Under the pieces are notes generated by a model. That model did not search any database. It was not told the DNA's origin and saw only the letters and a program-made list of their open reading frames with translations. The position numbers were made by a program, and so were the translations under genes. Below, in pieces: positions 54,016 to 62,964 of a stretch of DNA of 64,000 bases. Origin of the DNA: an uncultured Lachnospiraceae bacterium. Its GTDB lineage: Bacteria; Bacillota; Clostridia; Lachnospirales; Lachnospiraceae. Each line of letters opens with the position of its first letter. The first letter of the stretch is position 1. Location: the NCBI GenBank assembly GCA_910585715.1, contig CAJUEX010000004.1:1-64000 (forward strand), written 5' to 3'.

Positions 54016-54125
54016 AACTTATCTCCTTTATACAGCTTTGTACGACCCTGGAAGTCACACAAGGTTTCCGATACGTTATATTATAATCCCTAAGCAATTG
54101 GTTGTCATGTATTTCTTGTCAGGTT

Positions 54126-54509
54126 TTAAAGAAGAAATTCATAGGATATACAGAAATTTTCCTGCGGGAATCCTATTTTCTCCAAATCCCTTTTTAATTC
54201 TTCTTTTTCTGCCAAATCCATCTCTTTAATCTTCTTATGATGAATCATTACCCTGTACTGTCTGTTTCCATCTCTGTCAATCACCTTGGTCATGGTGACT
54301 CCGCTTTCTTTACATCGGTATCCTCCCAAAACCGTCCTTATCTGCAAAAGACATTCCTGCTCCTGTTCCTTTATGCGGCAGTCATTTAATCCGTATATAT
54401 CCGCATCCTTGCTGTATACTGTTTTCGTCACGGACAATGCTGTCACAAAAAGAAGAACTGCTGTCATTAGAACAAAGTCCCGATTGCTCCTTTTCTTTTT
54501 CCTTTTCAT
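54126..54509 (-). CDS. Small membrane-anchored protein of unknown function
   Basis: I do not recognise a family. The 127-residue protein has a basic N-terminus (MKRKKKRSNRD), one membrane helix (about 12-31) and an outer part of about 95 residues with three Cys (NDCRIKEQEQECLLQIRTVL, YRCKESG) and a final VMIHHKK..KEELKRDLEKIGFP region. GGAGG precedes the start. It is followed by DUF1653 after 110 bases. Its role is unknown. Confidence 0.65.
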   Translation of the reverse strand: MKRKKKRSNRDFVLMTAVLLFVTALSVTKTVYSKDADIYGLNDCRIKEQEQECLLQIRTVLGGYRCKESGVTMTKVIDRDGNRQYRVMIHHKKIKEMDLAEKEELKRDLEKIGFPQENFCISYEFLL

Positions 54510-54619
54510 ATTGATTTCCCTCCTTTATAATATGACTTCCCGGAAATTGCGGAACACCCCCGCAGCCATAATTTTGCCTTGCTCTTGGAATATACCTGCA
54601 TTTTATAAAAAAAGGTGTA

Positions 54620-54651
54620 CAAAAAAAAGGACTATGCAGTCCTCTTTTTTT
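54620..54651. terminator. Bidirectional terminator after the YoeB remnant
   Basis: AGGACT (54628-54633) pairs with AGTCCT (54638-54643), with eight A before and seven T after, so it can act on both strands. It lies directly at the stop of the toxin remnant. Confidence 0.85.
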
Positions 54652-54851
54652 CAATAATGATATCTACAAGTAAATACTATCAAATTATTTCCTTCCACTT
54701 GATAAACCAGCCTATGTTCATCAGTTATTCTTCTGCTCCACTTTCCAGCCAAACCATATTTTAATGGTTCTGGTTTTCCGATCCCTTCAAATGGATTCCT
54801 TTTTATATCTTTAATAAGTTCATTAATTTTTTTGATAATTTTCTTGTCCAT
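54651..54851 (-). pseudogene. yoeB: N-terminally truncated YoeB toxin
   Basis: The 66-residue frame MDKKIIKKINELIKDIKRNP, then GKPEPLKYGLAGKWSRRITD, EHRLVY and CRYHY is the C-terminal four-fifths of YoeB, a ribosome-dependent mRNA interferase. The catalytic Glu, Arg and terminal His-Tyr are kept, but about 18 N-terminal residues (the usual W..DYxYWQ strand and helix) are missing. The first ATG has no ribosome site of its own and lies within the antitoxin frame. The module looks like the product of a deletion fusing antitoxin and toxin genes. Confidence 0.75.
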
Positions 54852-55068
54852 CTTCAGCCTGTTTGATGGATTCTTTTAACCACTCATAATTCGCTTTGCT
54901 TTCTCTTATATGAAGATTTTCCATCAGATTATCCTACTGTGCCTGAGACATAAGCACAACATTTTCATCATTTTTTCTTGTAATTATTGCAATATCAGAA
55001 TCATGTACAACCCGATCACAAACTTCTTTAAAATTGTTCCTCACATTAGAAAAATTTGTTGCTATCAT
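54823..55068 (-). pseudogene. yefM: YefM antitoxin gene with in-frame TAG and lost 3' end
   Basis: From 55068 the frame reads MIATNFSNVRNNFKEVCDRV, TRKNDENVVLMSQAQ, then TAG (54934-54936), then without a shift DNLMENLHIRESKANYEWLK and ESIKQAEDG. This is a complete YefM pattern in which TAG replaces the Tyr of the usual xEYxNLxEN segment. After EDG the frame enters sequence that codes for YoeB in another frame and ends at 54823. The antitoxin would stop after 44 residues, keeping the DNA-binding part but losing the toxin-binding tail. Confidence 0.75.
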
Positions 55069-55180
55069 ATAATAACATTCCTTTGAATATAATATATTCC
55101 ACATCCATAGTATCGTCAATATTTTGTACAATATTCTGTGCTATTATTCCATACCTGCTCTTTTCCTCTTTCCAAAAGTC

Positions 55181-55310
55181 AAAGACCCCGCCGCAAGCAA
55201 CGGGGCATCAAACTTGAAACGCCCCAGGGGGGCGGGGTCTTTAACCCTTGCGGCAGTCGCCAAATGCTTGCGCGCAATCACTTGGCTCGTTGCTCGCAGG
55301 AATAAATTTT
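55181..55310. repeat. G+C-rich structured segment upstream of the yefM remnant
   Basis: AAAGACCCCGCC (55181-55192) pairs with GGCGGGGTCTTT (55231-55242), with an inner GGGGC/GCCCC hairpin (55202-55225). CCGCAAG and CTTGCGG recur on either side. Composition is far richer in G+C than its surroundings. It may be a foreign insertion remnant or a structured RNA; no coding frame is visible. Confidence 0.5.
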
Positions 55311-55335
55311 CCACCTGATAAATTTTATTAATCAG

Positions 55336-55851
55336 CTACAGCTTTGTCCTGCAGAAATAGCAGAGGCAGTTTCCTCTGTCTCCGGGCTTTAACAGGTTTT
55401 CAGCACCGCAATAAGTACAATCCACCTTCATCATTCCTCTTGGAATGGCATCTCCTAACATTAACCTTCCCCCTACCTTTGCATTTCCATACATTTTCTT
55501 ATGTCTGATAGCAGCCTGCCTTTCCTCCTCTAAATGTTCCGCCTGGTCTTCCGCTGCCTTTTTATTTAAATACTCCACAACCGATTCCTGCTTTTGTTCC
55601 TTTTCCGGCTTCGTATTTACAGGTGTATGGCTTGCATTCCTGTCAGCTGCCGGCCTGCTTCCATTTTGCATACGGTTTAACGCTGTGCTGCTTTGTAATG
55701 TGCCGTTTCTGTCTGCAGAATAAACATTACCGGTTCCGGATTGATAAGCGGTTCCACTCTGGCCGGAACCGCTTTTTTTAGAATTTGCTTCTTTTTTCTT
55801 ATTGCTGTTTATGACTACTGCAATGATAATAATAAGAATAATAATCTGCAT
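55336..55851 (-). CDS. Membrane-anchored zinc-ribbon protein of unknown function
   Basis: The 171-residue protein begins with a membrane helix (MQIIILIIIIAVVINS), a basic patch and a long Ser/Gly/Asn-rich linker (about 20-90), then a charged helix (VEYLNKKAAEDQAEHLEEER) and a C-terminal zinc ribbon with CTYCGAEN and CLCYFC (four Cys). It lies 27 bases after holA and appears to be the last gene of the comEA-holA transcript. The function is unknown. Confidence 0.75.
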   Translation of the reverse strand: MQIIILIIIIAVVINSNKKKEANSKKSGSGQSGTAYQSGTGNVYSADRNGTLQSSTALNRMQNGSRPAADRNASHTPVNTKPEKEQKQESVVEYLNKKAAEDQAEHLEEERQAAIRHKKMYGNAKVGGRLMLGDAIPRGMMKVDCTYCGAENLLKPGDRGNCLCYFCRTKL

Positions 55852-55878
55852 TGTGTCCTTTCCCCTTTCATTTGCATG

Positions 55879-56880
55879 TTAACGGGCTGCTTTTAAATTG
55901 CTGAACTTGATAATAAGAAGTTCAATACTGATAATATCATTTAATTTTCCCGTCTTTACGTCTTCTTCAGCCTGAACGCAATCTTCCACTGCCATTCTTA
56001 ACATATGGCTCTTAAATCCTCTTGCCTGGTCCATATACTTTTTGGCAATAAAAGGCTGCAGGCCTGCTTTTTCTCCTATGTATCGGCTGTCATGTCCCTT
56101 TTCCAAAAGCCCTTTTATCAGAAGCATCATTTGAAACTGTCTTGCCAGCAGGGCAAGAATGCGCATGGGCGGCTCCTTTAATGCCAGCAGGTCATAATAC
56201 AAATCCAACGCCTGCTTCTGTTTCCCTTCTGCCACGGCACGTATCATATCGAAAATCCGGTTGGCAATCCGTTCCGTCGTAATATTTTCCACATCTGCTG
56301 CCGATATGACTTCCTTGTCCTGACAATAGCACAAAAGCTTTTCAAGCTCTGTTCTGATTCCGGACATATCCGTACCTGTCTTATTTAAAAACAATGCCAG
56401 CGCCCGCTCCTCCATCTGCTTGTTTTCTTTTGCAACGGACTGGCGAATCCACTTTTTCAGTGTACTCTCATCCTGTTCGTTAAATTCACACACATATCCT
56501 TTCTGCCGGATTGCCTTATACAGCCGGCTTCTTTTATCCGCTTCCTTTTCGGCAATGACAAAAAAAGCGGTAGCTGCCGGCTCTTTAAAATATTCAGCCA
56601 GCATCTCCTGAGAGCCTTTTAACAATCCTGTATTGTCCAAAAGGATGACTCTTCTTTCTGAAAGGAAAGGCATGGTTTCTGCCATATCTATAATCGCCTG
56701 AGGGGTTGCCTCCTTTCCCGTAAAAACATTTAAGTTCATCCGGTCGCCTTCTCCGAGCAATGCCGCCTTAAGCCTGTTTTTATATTGATTCCGCAGATAA
56801 TCCTCTTCTCCTGTCAGAAGATAGATTTGCTGAAACTGTCCCGTTTTGATATCCTGATTGATTCGCTGCAATGTCTTCAC
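55879..56880 (-). CDS. holA: DNA polymerase III delta subunit
   Basis: HolA opens and loads the sliding clamp. The protein has about 334 residues: QQIYLLTGEEDYLRNQYKNR, FLSERRVILLDNTGLLKG, KKWIRQSVAKENKQMEERAL, and the C-terminal LYYDLLALKEPPMRILALLA, all typical for delta. Walker-like residues are degenerate, as expected for delta. I place the start at the GTG at 56880 (VKTLQRINQ), with GGTGGGAAAG upstream; a longer ATG start at 56925 overlaps comEC by 13 bases and is less likely. The linkage comEC-holA is common in Firmicutes. Confidence 0.92.
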   Translation of the reverse strand: MKTLQRINQDIKTGQFQQIYLLTGEEDYLRNQYKNRLKAALLGEGDRMNLNVFTGKEATPQAIIDMAETMPFLSERRVILLDNTGLLKGSQEMLAEYFKEPAATAFFVIAEKEADKRSRLYKAIRQKGYVCEFNEQDESTLKKWIRQSVAKENKQMEERALALFLNKTGTDMSGIRTELEKLLCYCQDKEVISAADVENITTERIANRIFDMIRAVAEGKQKQALDLYYDLLALKEPPMRILALLARQFQMMLLIKGLLEKGHDSRYIGEKAGLQPFIAKKYMDQARGFKSHMLRMAVEDCVQAEEDVKTGKLNDIISIELLIIKFSNLKAAR

Positions 56881-56912
56881 CTGTTCTTTCCCACCGCTGG
56901 GATAGACTTTTC

Positions 56913-59066
56913 TCATTCCCCGCAATAGGTCTCAATCTGATAGCCGTGTTTGCTTATCGTTATTTTAATGGCTCCTGTTCTGGCGGTTACCAGTACTCGG
57001 GAAGGAACGTCAGAAAGCCGCTTTAACGTTTTCTTTCCCGGATGTCCATAGGAATTGTTCCTGCCGCATGAGATAATGGCAATGTCCGGTTTTGCCGCCT
57101 TTAGCAGCGGCATTCCCGTAGAAGACTCAGAGCCGTGATGTCCTGTTTTCAGAATATGTATTCCCCTGATTTTCCTAAGAATCTGTTCTTCCTCTTCCAT
57201 TCCCGCATCTCCCGTAAAAAGCATCCTTACTCCCTCTGCTTCCATAAGGAACATAAGAGATTCCCCGTTTTTATCCTTTGGAGCCGCTTCTTTTCCGGGA
57301 TATAGACAAGTCAATGTGATTTTATTACATTTTAACATGTCGCCTTCACTTATGCAAACAACTTTCGTACCTGCTTTCCCGGCTGCCAGGAATAATTTTT
57401 CATATGCTTTTTCTTCTTTCTCCAAAGCAAGGTCAGAAACTGCCAGATACCTGATACGGACGCCGCTTTCCCTGCTTTGCTCCAGACATTCCAGTATTCC
57501 GTTGTAATGGTCGCTGTCCGGATGAGTAACAAAAGCATACGTAAGCTCGCGGACGCCCTTTGATTTTAAAAAAGGCAGTATGCGATAAGTTCCGACCCCG
57601 GAAACGTCGCTGCTTCCCCCATCCATTAAAAAAGTAAAGCCTCCCTGCTCCTGTACAAAAATGCTGTCCCCCTGTCCCACGTCCAGCATGGTGATTTCTG
57701 TATTTTTTTCCATCCGAAAGCATAATATGGCTATTGAACCTGTCAGCAATAATATGGACATACTTTTTTTCCACTTAGAATGGTAACATATAATCACAGT
57801 AACCACGCCATAAAAAAATAATATCTGCCACAATGCAGGTTGTCCGATAATCAGAGTATGGAAAGGAAGATTCATTGACACTTGGCAAATCCACTCATAA
57901 AGCATTAAAATCCACTTGCAGGGAAGAAGAAAGACTTTTGCCGGAACAGACTGCCACAGAGCCAGTACACCTCCTGCCATTGCACAGGGAAGCAGCAGGC
58001 TCATAAAGGGAATAATCATTAAATTTAATAAAATGGAATAAACCGGAAATTCATAGAAATAATAAGCTGTTACCGGAAGGGAAAAAAGAGAAACAGAAAG
58101 ACTTCCCACAAGATTTTTTAAAATAGGATTCTTCCTCTTTTCTTCCGGCAGGAACTGATTCAGCACCGGTGAAAGAAGCCCTATGCCTAAAACGGCTGAA
58201 AAGGATAACAAAAATCCCCCATGATAAGTGTAGAGGGGCTGTTCTATCAGCAAAAGCACTCCCGATATTGCCAGCGCTGTAAGCATGTCATAGGTTCTTC
58301 CAATTACCTTTGACACAAGATATAGAAAAAACATAAAAATTGCCCGGAAGCCTGAAGTACCTGCTTCAATCAGCATCCCGTAAAAAACCATGAACGCCGT
58401 GCAGAACAGGGCATTGGGAAAAACAGGAAGCCCTGCCTTTTTCAGCAGCTTATAAAGTCCCATTCCAAGAAGGGAAATATGAAGGCCGGAAATAGCTAAT
58501 ACATGACTGATTCCGGATTGTTTATATAAATTCTTTATATCCGTATCAAGCTCCGATTTGTCTCCCAATACCATTGCCTTTAATATGCCGGCTTCTTTTT
58601 CAGGAAGAACATTATCATATCCTGCTGCAAGCTTTCTTTTTATTTGATACAGCCCTTCCTTGCATGGGTTATATTCTTTTGATTGTTTTATGATGATTGT
58701 GTTTTTCAGGGAATAATTTAGATTTAAGATTTGATAATATCTCTTTTGATGGAATTGTCCCGGATTTGTTGCACAGGTAAAGCTTTGATAGCTGCCCCGT
58801 ACCTGAATGAAGCTGCCCAGCCTTGGGGGAATACTTTCGTTTGGAGGGCTGCTTTCATTTACATAACACAGAATCCGTTCATTTTCACACTGCAAATAAA
58901 GCAGCAGCTTCTCCTTTTTGTATTCCTTTTTATATACTTGCCCGGTTCGTTCCACTACCTCCCCATCCTGTTTCCTGTCTTCATACAACGGGATGGGGAA
59001 GAGCCACTGGAACAGAAACAGGGCAAGCACAAAGGACAGACAGACCAGACATAACGGTCTTTTCAT
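56913..59066 (-). CDS. comEC: ComEC/Rec2 DNA uptake channel protein
   Basis: ComEC forms the membrane channel for single-stranded DNA during transformation. The 717-residue protein has an N-terminal helix and OB-like region, the Competence domain (about 165-440; SGISHVLAISGLHISLLGMG is its hallmark) with many membrane helices, and a C-terminal metallo-beta-lactamase domain (about 455-710; ITMLDVGQGDSIFVQEQGGF, VTHPDSDHYNGI, KTGHHGSESSTG). All three parts are intact. It lies 18 bases after the GerMN gene. Confidence 0.95.
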   Translation of the reverse strand: MKRPLCLVCLSFVLALFLFQWLFPIPLYEDRKQDGEVVERTGQVYKKEYKKEKLLLYLQCENERILCYVNESSPPNESIPPRLGSFIQVRGSYQSFTCATNPGQFHQKRYYQILNLNYSLKNTIIIKQSKEYNPCKEGLYQIKRKLAAGYDNVLPEKEAGILKAMVLGDKSELDTDIKNLYKQSGISHVLAISGLHISLLGMGLYKLLKKAGLPVFPNALFCTAFMVFYGMLIEAGTSGFRAIFMFFLYLVSKVIGRTYDMLTALAISGVLLLIEQPLYTYHGGFLLSFSAVLGIGLLSPVLNQFLPEEKRKNPILKNLVGSLSVSLFSLPVTAYYFYEFPVYSILLNLMIIPFMSLLLPCAMAGGVLALWQSVPAKVFLLPCKWILMLYEWICQVSMNLPFHTLIIGQPALWQILFFYGVVTVIICYHSKWKKSMSILLLTGSIAILCFRMEKNTEITMLDVGQGDSIFVQEQGGFTFLMDGGSSDVSGVGTYRILPFLKSKGVRELTYAFVTHPDSDHYNGILECLEQSRESGVRIRYLAVSDLALEKEEKAYEKLFLAAGKAGTKVVCISEGDMLKCNKITLTCLYPGKEAAPKDKNGESLMFLMEAEGVRMLFTGDAGMEEEEQILRKIRGIHILKTGHHGSESSTGMPLLKAAKPDIAIISCGRNNSYGHPGKKTLKRLSDVPSRVLVTARTGAIKITISKHGYQIETYCGE

Positions 59067-59084
59067 AAATTCTCTCCTCTTTCT

Positions 59085-60005
59085 TTAATCCATAATTTCC
59101 AGATTTCTTTCAAAGACGGTGGATAAATCCATAGTCTCACGGAACATCATCTGATTCTCCCCGTTTATTGAAATCTGCACTTTGTTGATGTTATTCAGTT
59201 CCACCAGGGAATTTACGAGAGAATATATGGTGACCTCTGCAGAAACATTGTAAATCTGCGTCAGAAATTCCTCACTCAAGTTTACATAACAAACCCTATC
59301 CCTGACTGCCACGCTGATAATCTCCACATCGGGATTTACCGTAGGATTCCCCATGCCTTCTCCCGGGCCTGCAATGATTTGTTCCACCACAAGCTTTTCC
59401 ATGGAAATATTGCTGTTATAATATTTTTCCTTTGTATATGCTTTTAAATGCTCTCCGTCTTCTGTTGCAAAATAAAGTGTCATGCTTGCTTTCTCATAAG
59501 CGTTGATTTCCTGCCCTTCATTATCCACGAACTGGTCCGCCGTCATAACTCCCACCGGGGTGCCGCCTGCATCTAACAATGCAGCTCCGTCCACCATAAA
59601 AGAAACATACTCTATTTCCTCAATCTGGCAAAGGGTGCGGACAATTGCCGCCCTTGTAAGCACTTCGCTGGTAGGACTTAAATTTTTATAGCCTTCCCCA
59701 AAACGCAGCGTCAGCCTTCCATCTGATAAAGAAAAACTTTCTAACCCCATTTCATCTGTAATGGTCTGCCGAATCTCCGGTTCCTCCGGTACCTCTCTTA
59801 AACATCCGAAAAGAAAATTCAATTGTTTCCTTGTATCCGTCAGGCTGGTAGAGCACTGATATTTATCCACTTTTGTTTCTTCCTTGTTCACCACGTATAC
59901 AAAAAACCGGGTTTTCTCTTCTGTTTCCTCTTCCGGCTCCTTCTGGCAGCCTCCTGTCAAAAATACTATACCTAAGAGGAAAAATAAATATATGAACTTT
60001 TTCAT
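59085..60005 (-). CDS. GerMN-domain lipoprotein
   Basis: The 306-residue lipoprotein has the signal KKFIYLFFLLGIVFLTGGC with the lipid Cys at about 20, followed by two GerMN domains (about 35-160 and 165-300). ESFSLSDGRLTLRFGEGYKN and VAVRDRVCYVNLSEEFL are repeated strands, and EVTIYSLVNSLVELNNINKV the typical helix. It lies 11 bases after a histidine kinase gene. In Actinobacteria the GerMN lipoprotein LpqB follows MtrAB in the same order, so it may modulate the kinase at the outer face. This is inference. Confidence 0.9.
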   Translation of the reverse strand: MKKFIYLFFLLGIVFLTGGCQKEPEEETEEKTRFFVYVVNKEETKVDKYQCSTSLTDTRKQLNFLFGCLREVPEEPEIRQTITDEMGLESFSLSDGRLTLRFGEGYKNLSPTSEVLTRAAIVRTLCQIEEIEYVSFMVDGAALLDAGGTPVGVMTADQFVDNEGQEINAYEKASMTLYFATEDGEHLKAYTKEKYYNSNISMEKLVVEQIIAGPGEGMGNPTVNPDVEIISVAVRDRVCYVNLSEEFLTQIYNVSAEVTIYSLVNSLVELNNINKVQISINGENQMMFRETMDLSTVFERNLEIMD

Positions 60006-60016
60006 GGTTCTTCCTC

Positions 60017-61504
60017 CTATTTTGCAATATAAGTCAGCGGAATCTTCACAAAAAAAGCAGTGCCGCTTCCTTCTTCACTCTCCACCTTGATAAACCCTCT
60101 GTGCATAAGAATTGCGCTTCGGGTTATGGACAGACCCAGACCCGTTCCGCCGATTTCTCTTGAATGAGATTTATCCACCCGGTAAAACCGTTCAAAAATA
60201 TGCTCTAATTCCTCCTCCGGAATCCCAAGACCGTTGTCCTTTACCTCAATGGTAAAAAACTGGTAATCTGCATCCAGAGATACCTTTACATAGCCATGTT
60301 CATTGTTATACTTAATGGCATTTTCCACCAGATTGGAGATGGCAAGGGTCAGCTTTACTTCATCTACCTCTGCGCTTACCTCACGCTTGCTTTCCAGAAT
60401 TACATCAATGTCCCTCTGCTTTGCAATAGGTCTGAGCCTTTTTAAAATCAGCTCGCACAACGCATTGATATCTATAAGCTCAATATTGAGATTAGCCGCA
60501 GTCTTATCCATTTTCACAAGTGAAAGCAGGTCATTGATTACTTTATTTTCCCTTTCAATTTCATCGGCTATATCTGTCATAAATTCCTTATAAAGCTCCA
60601 CAGGCACGTCCTCCTGGGCAATCAGGGAATCTGCCAGCACCTTCATGGATGTAATAGGAGTTTTCAATTCATGGGACACATTGGATACAAATTCCTGTCT
60701 GGATTCATCCAATACCTTCATTCTTCCGAGCAGTTCATTAAATGCTGTTACGATATGCTCCGTTTCCAGATAATCGGGCACGCTGACAGGTTCATTCTGA
60801 AAGCCGTCCTGCACCTTGCTTATGGCGGAGGACACCCTTTCAAAAGGCTCTACCAGTATATTGGAAAGTCCCCATGCCATTCCTACAAGCACAATAATCA
60901 TCAAAAACTGTATAATTGTGGCACGCCGGCTTAAGATAATGATATTAGCCGCAATGCTGTCTGTAGAAACGCTGGTCAGCATGACACCCCTTACCGGATT
61001 CTCCTTTGGTTGGGCGCCTGCTAACGTTTCCCCTCCGTTTTCTTCCAAAGCAGCCGATATAGGGGTCGTCATTTCTATAAACTGATTGACCGGATCATAA
61101 TTTGTAACGCTTTCTCCTTTAAAGCAGCGAATGACTTCTTCTGAAATAATCGTCTTTCCCTGACTGATGCCATAGGAATCCCTGACCACATTAAAGTTGG
61201 AGTCTACAATCAAAACCCTGCCGTCATAAAGGTTCGAAAGCTGGTCTAACTCCGCATTGATTACCTCTGAGGAAGGGTCTTTCAAATAGTTGTATGTAAT
61301 TAAATGGTCTGCTAAGATTCTAAACTGGGTTTGTACATCTGATATACGGACGTCTACGGCTCTTTTCTCATAGTTTTGCAAAATGCCGTAACGCAAAATT
61401 GTAGTAGGCACGATGCCTACTAACAATATGATAAAAAAGATACGAAATTTAAGGCTCCGCACTACCTTGCTCTTGCTTATATATTGATTTAATTTTTCTT
61501 TCAT
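60017..61504 (-). CDS. Sensor histidine kinase (WalK/MtrB-like layout)
   Basis: The 495-residue kinase has a membrane helix at about 22-42, an outer domain (about 43-190), a second helix (about 195-213), HAMP (about 213-265), HisKA with FVSNVSHELKTPITSMKVLA (His278) and HATPase with DNGLGIPEEELEHIFERFYR and GTGLGLSITRSAILMHRG. There is no PAS domain. It follows the response regulator by 12 bases and is followed by the GerMN lipoprotein. An essential cell-wall role, as for WalK, is possible but not shown. Confidence 0.94.
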   Translation of the reverse strand: MKEKLNQYISKSKVVRSLKFRIFFIILLVGIVPTTILRYGILQNYEKRAVDVRISDVQTQFRILADHLITYNYLKDPSSEVINAELDQLSNLYDGRVLIVDSNFNVVRDSYGISQGKTIISEEVIRCFKGESVTNYDPVNQFIEMTTPISAALEENGGETLAGAQPKENPVRGVMLTSVSTDSIAANIIILSRRATIIQFLMIIVLVGMAWGLSNILVEPFERVSSAISKVQDGFQNEPVSVPDYLETEHIVTAFNELLGRMKVLDESRQEFVSNVSHELKTPITSMKVLADSLIAQEDVPVELYKEFMTDIADEIERENKVINDLLSLVKMDKTAANLNIELIDINALCELILKRLRPIAKQRDIDVILESKREVSAEVDEVKLTLAISNLVENAIKYNNEHGYVKVSLDADYQFFTIEVKDNGLGIPEEELEHIFERFYRVDKSHSREIGGTGLGLSITRSAILMHRGFIKVESEEGSGTAFFVKIPLTYIAK

Positions 61505-61516
61505 TTACCCCGAACC

Positions 61517-62206
61517 TCAATCTTTGTAATAATATCCCACACCCCATTTTGTATGGACATACTTTGGTTCGCTGGGGTTTGCTTCTATTTTCTCCCGAAG
61601 ACGCCTGATATGTACGTCTACCGTTCTTACATCCCCCGGATAATCTGCTCCCCATACAATTTTCAACAGGCTTTCCCTGCTGTATACCTTATTGGGATTT
61701 AAAAGAAGCAGCTCTAATACGTCAAATTCCTTTGCTGTCAGATTGATTTCTTTTCCGGAAATATAAACCCGCCTGCCGTCACAATCCAGATACAGCTCTC
61801 CTCTTTCTATAAAAGAGTCCTTTTCCTTCTTTTCTTCTTTTTTGGCAGTACGGCGCATAATTGCCTTAAGCCTTGCTTTTACCTCCAGAATATTAAAGGG
61901 CTTGGTAATGTAATCATCTGCACCATATTCCAGTCCCATAATCTTATCCATGTCATCGCCTTTCGCCGTAAGCATAACAATGGGCACGCTGGAAAAATCC
62001 CGAATCTGCTGGCAGACCTCAAGCCCTGACAGCTTCGGCAGCATAATATCCAATAAAATGATATCATATTCTTTTTCTTTTGCCATATTCAGGGCTTCTT
62101 CCCCGTCATAGGCGCAATCCACTTCCATGCCATCCTGTTCCAGACTAAACCGGATACCCTTTACGATTAATTTCTCATCATCAACCACTAAAACCCTTTT
62201 TGCCAT
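61517..62206 (-). CDS. OmpR-family response regulator (WalR/MtrA-like)
   Basis: The 229-residue regulator has MAKRVLVVDDEKLIVKGIRF, IILLDIMLPKLSG with Asp53, PIVMLTAKGDDMDKIMGLEY and GADDYITKPFNILEVKARLK, then a winged helix with LTAKEFDVLELLLLNPNKVY, VRTVDVHIRRLREKIEANPS and TKWGVGYYY. The ATG at 62206 has GGAG eight bases upstream; a TTG four codons earlier is less likely. It is the second gene of the comEA transcript and pairs with the kinase at 60017. Confidence 0.94.
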   Translation of the reverse strand: MAKRVLVVDDEKLIVKGIRFSLEQDGMEVDCAYDGEEALNMAKEKEYDIILLDIMLPKLSGLEVCQQIRDFSSVPIVMLTAKGDDMDKIMGLEYGADDYITKPFNILEVKARLKAIMRRTAKKEEKKEKDSFIERGELYLDCDGRRVYISGKEINLTAKEFDVLELLLLNPNKVYSRESLLKIVWGADYPGDVRTVDVHIRRLREKIEANPSEPKYVHTKWGVGYYYKD

Positions 62207-62233
62207 TTCTTTCTCCAATTACACAAATACTGA

Positions 62234-62860
62234 TTATTTAATTTTAATACTATCTTTTATTTTTTCATAAAGACCGTCCTTAATGCCGGTTACGTTTTTG
62301 ATTTCTTCTATGGACTGAAAACCGCCCTGCTCTTCCCGATAGGAAATAATACTTTCAGCCCTGCTGGCCCCTATTCCGGACAGGGTGCACAGTTCTTCCT
62401 TAGAGGCGGTATTGATATTCACCAGTCCGTCAGAAGCCTCTTTTCCTTTCTCCATGTCCTGAGCTTCCACTCCCTGCTCCCACTGTGCCGGAGTGGGAAT
62501 AAAAAGCTGTTCCCCATCCTCTAAAGGCTTTGCCAGATTCAGCGCCTCTTCATAAGCCTCCTCTGAAAAACCTCCGGCTTTCTCTACCGCTTCAAAAGCT
62601 CTGGCATCAGCCGGCAACTCATAAACGCCGGGATTCTCCACCGCACCGCACACATATACAAAAATATGCTGCGGCTCATTCTCCTCCTGCAAGGCCTGTT
62701 CCTGTTCATTATATGCGCTTTCTCCCAAAAGCTGACCTTCTTTTTCCTGAATTTCTTCTGTTTGTACAAAAGTCACTTCTTTTTTGCCGCATCCGGCTGA
62801 AAAAATCAGGAATACCCCTAAAATTCCAATTATAATTTGCTTTTTCTTTCTATCATCCAT
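62234..62860 (-). CDS. comEA: ComEA-like DNA-binding competence protein, predicted lipoprotein
   Basis: The 208-residue protein has a signal ending in FLIFSAGC, with the Cys at about 24 forming a lipobox, then an acidic linker, an SLBB domain (about 66-115, HIFVYVCGAVENPGVYELPA) and a C-terminal double helix-hairpin-helix (about 147-208, LVNINTASKEELCTLSGIGA, IEEIKNVTGIKDGLYEKIKD), which binds DNA. In most Firmicutes ComEA is held by a transmembrane helix; here a lipid anchor is predicted. It is the first gene of the operon ending in holA, with a promoter at 62913-62941. Confidence 0.9.
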   Translation of the reverse strand: MDDRKKKQIIIGILGVFLIFSAGCGKKEVTFVQTEEIQEKEGQLLGESAYNEQEQALQEENEPQHIFVYVCGAVENPGVYELPADARAFEAVEKAGGFSEEAYEEALNLAKPLEDGEQLFIPTPAQWEQGVEAQDMEKGKEASDGLVNINTASKEELCTLSGIGASRAESIISYREEQGGFQSIEEIKNVTGIKDGLYEKIKDSIKIK

Positions 62861-62912
62861 ACATAGCTCCTTTATGTGTACATAAAAGTCCCTCTATGCC
62901 AATGATGATTTC

Positions 62913-62941
62913 ATTTTATTCTAAATCAGAAATGCTGGCAA
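62913..62941 (-). promoter_or_regulatory. Promoter of the comEA-RR-HK-gerMN-comEC-holA operon
   Basis: TTGCCA (62936-62941) and TAAAAT (62913-62918) on the minus strand have a 17-base spacer. No other clear promoter is seen inside the operon, where gaps are 11 to 27 bases. Confidence 0.55.
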
Positions 62942-62964
62942 GTACAATTTTCTTAAAATTTTAT

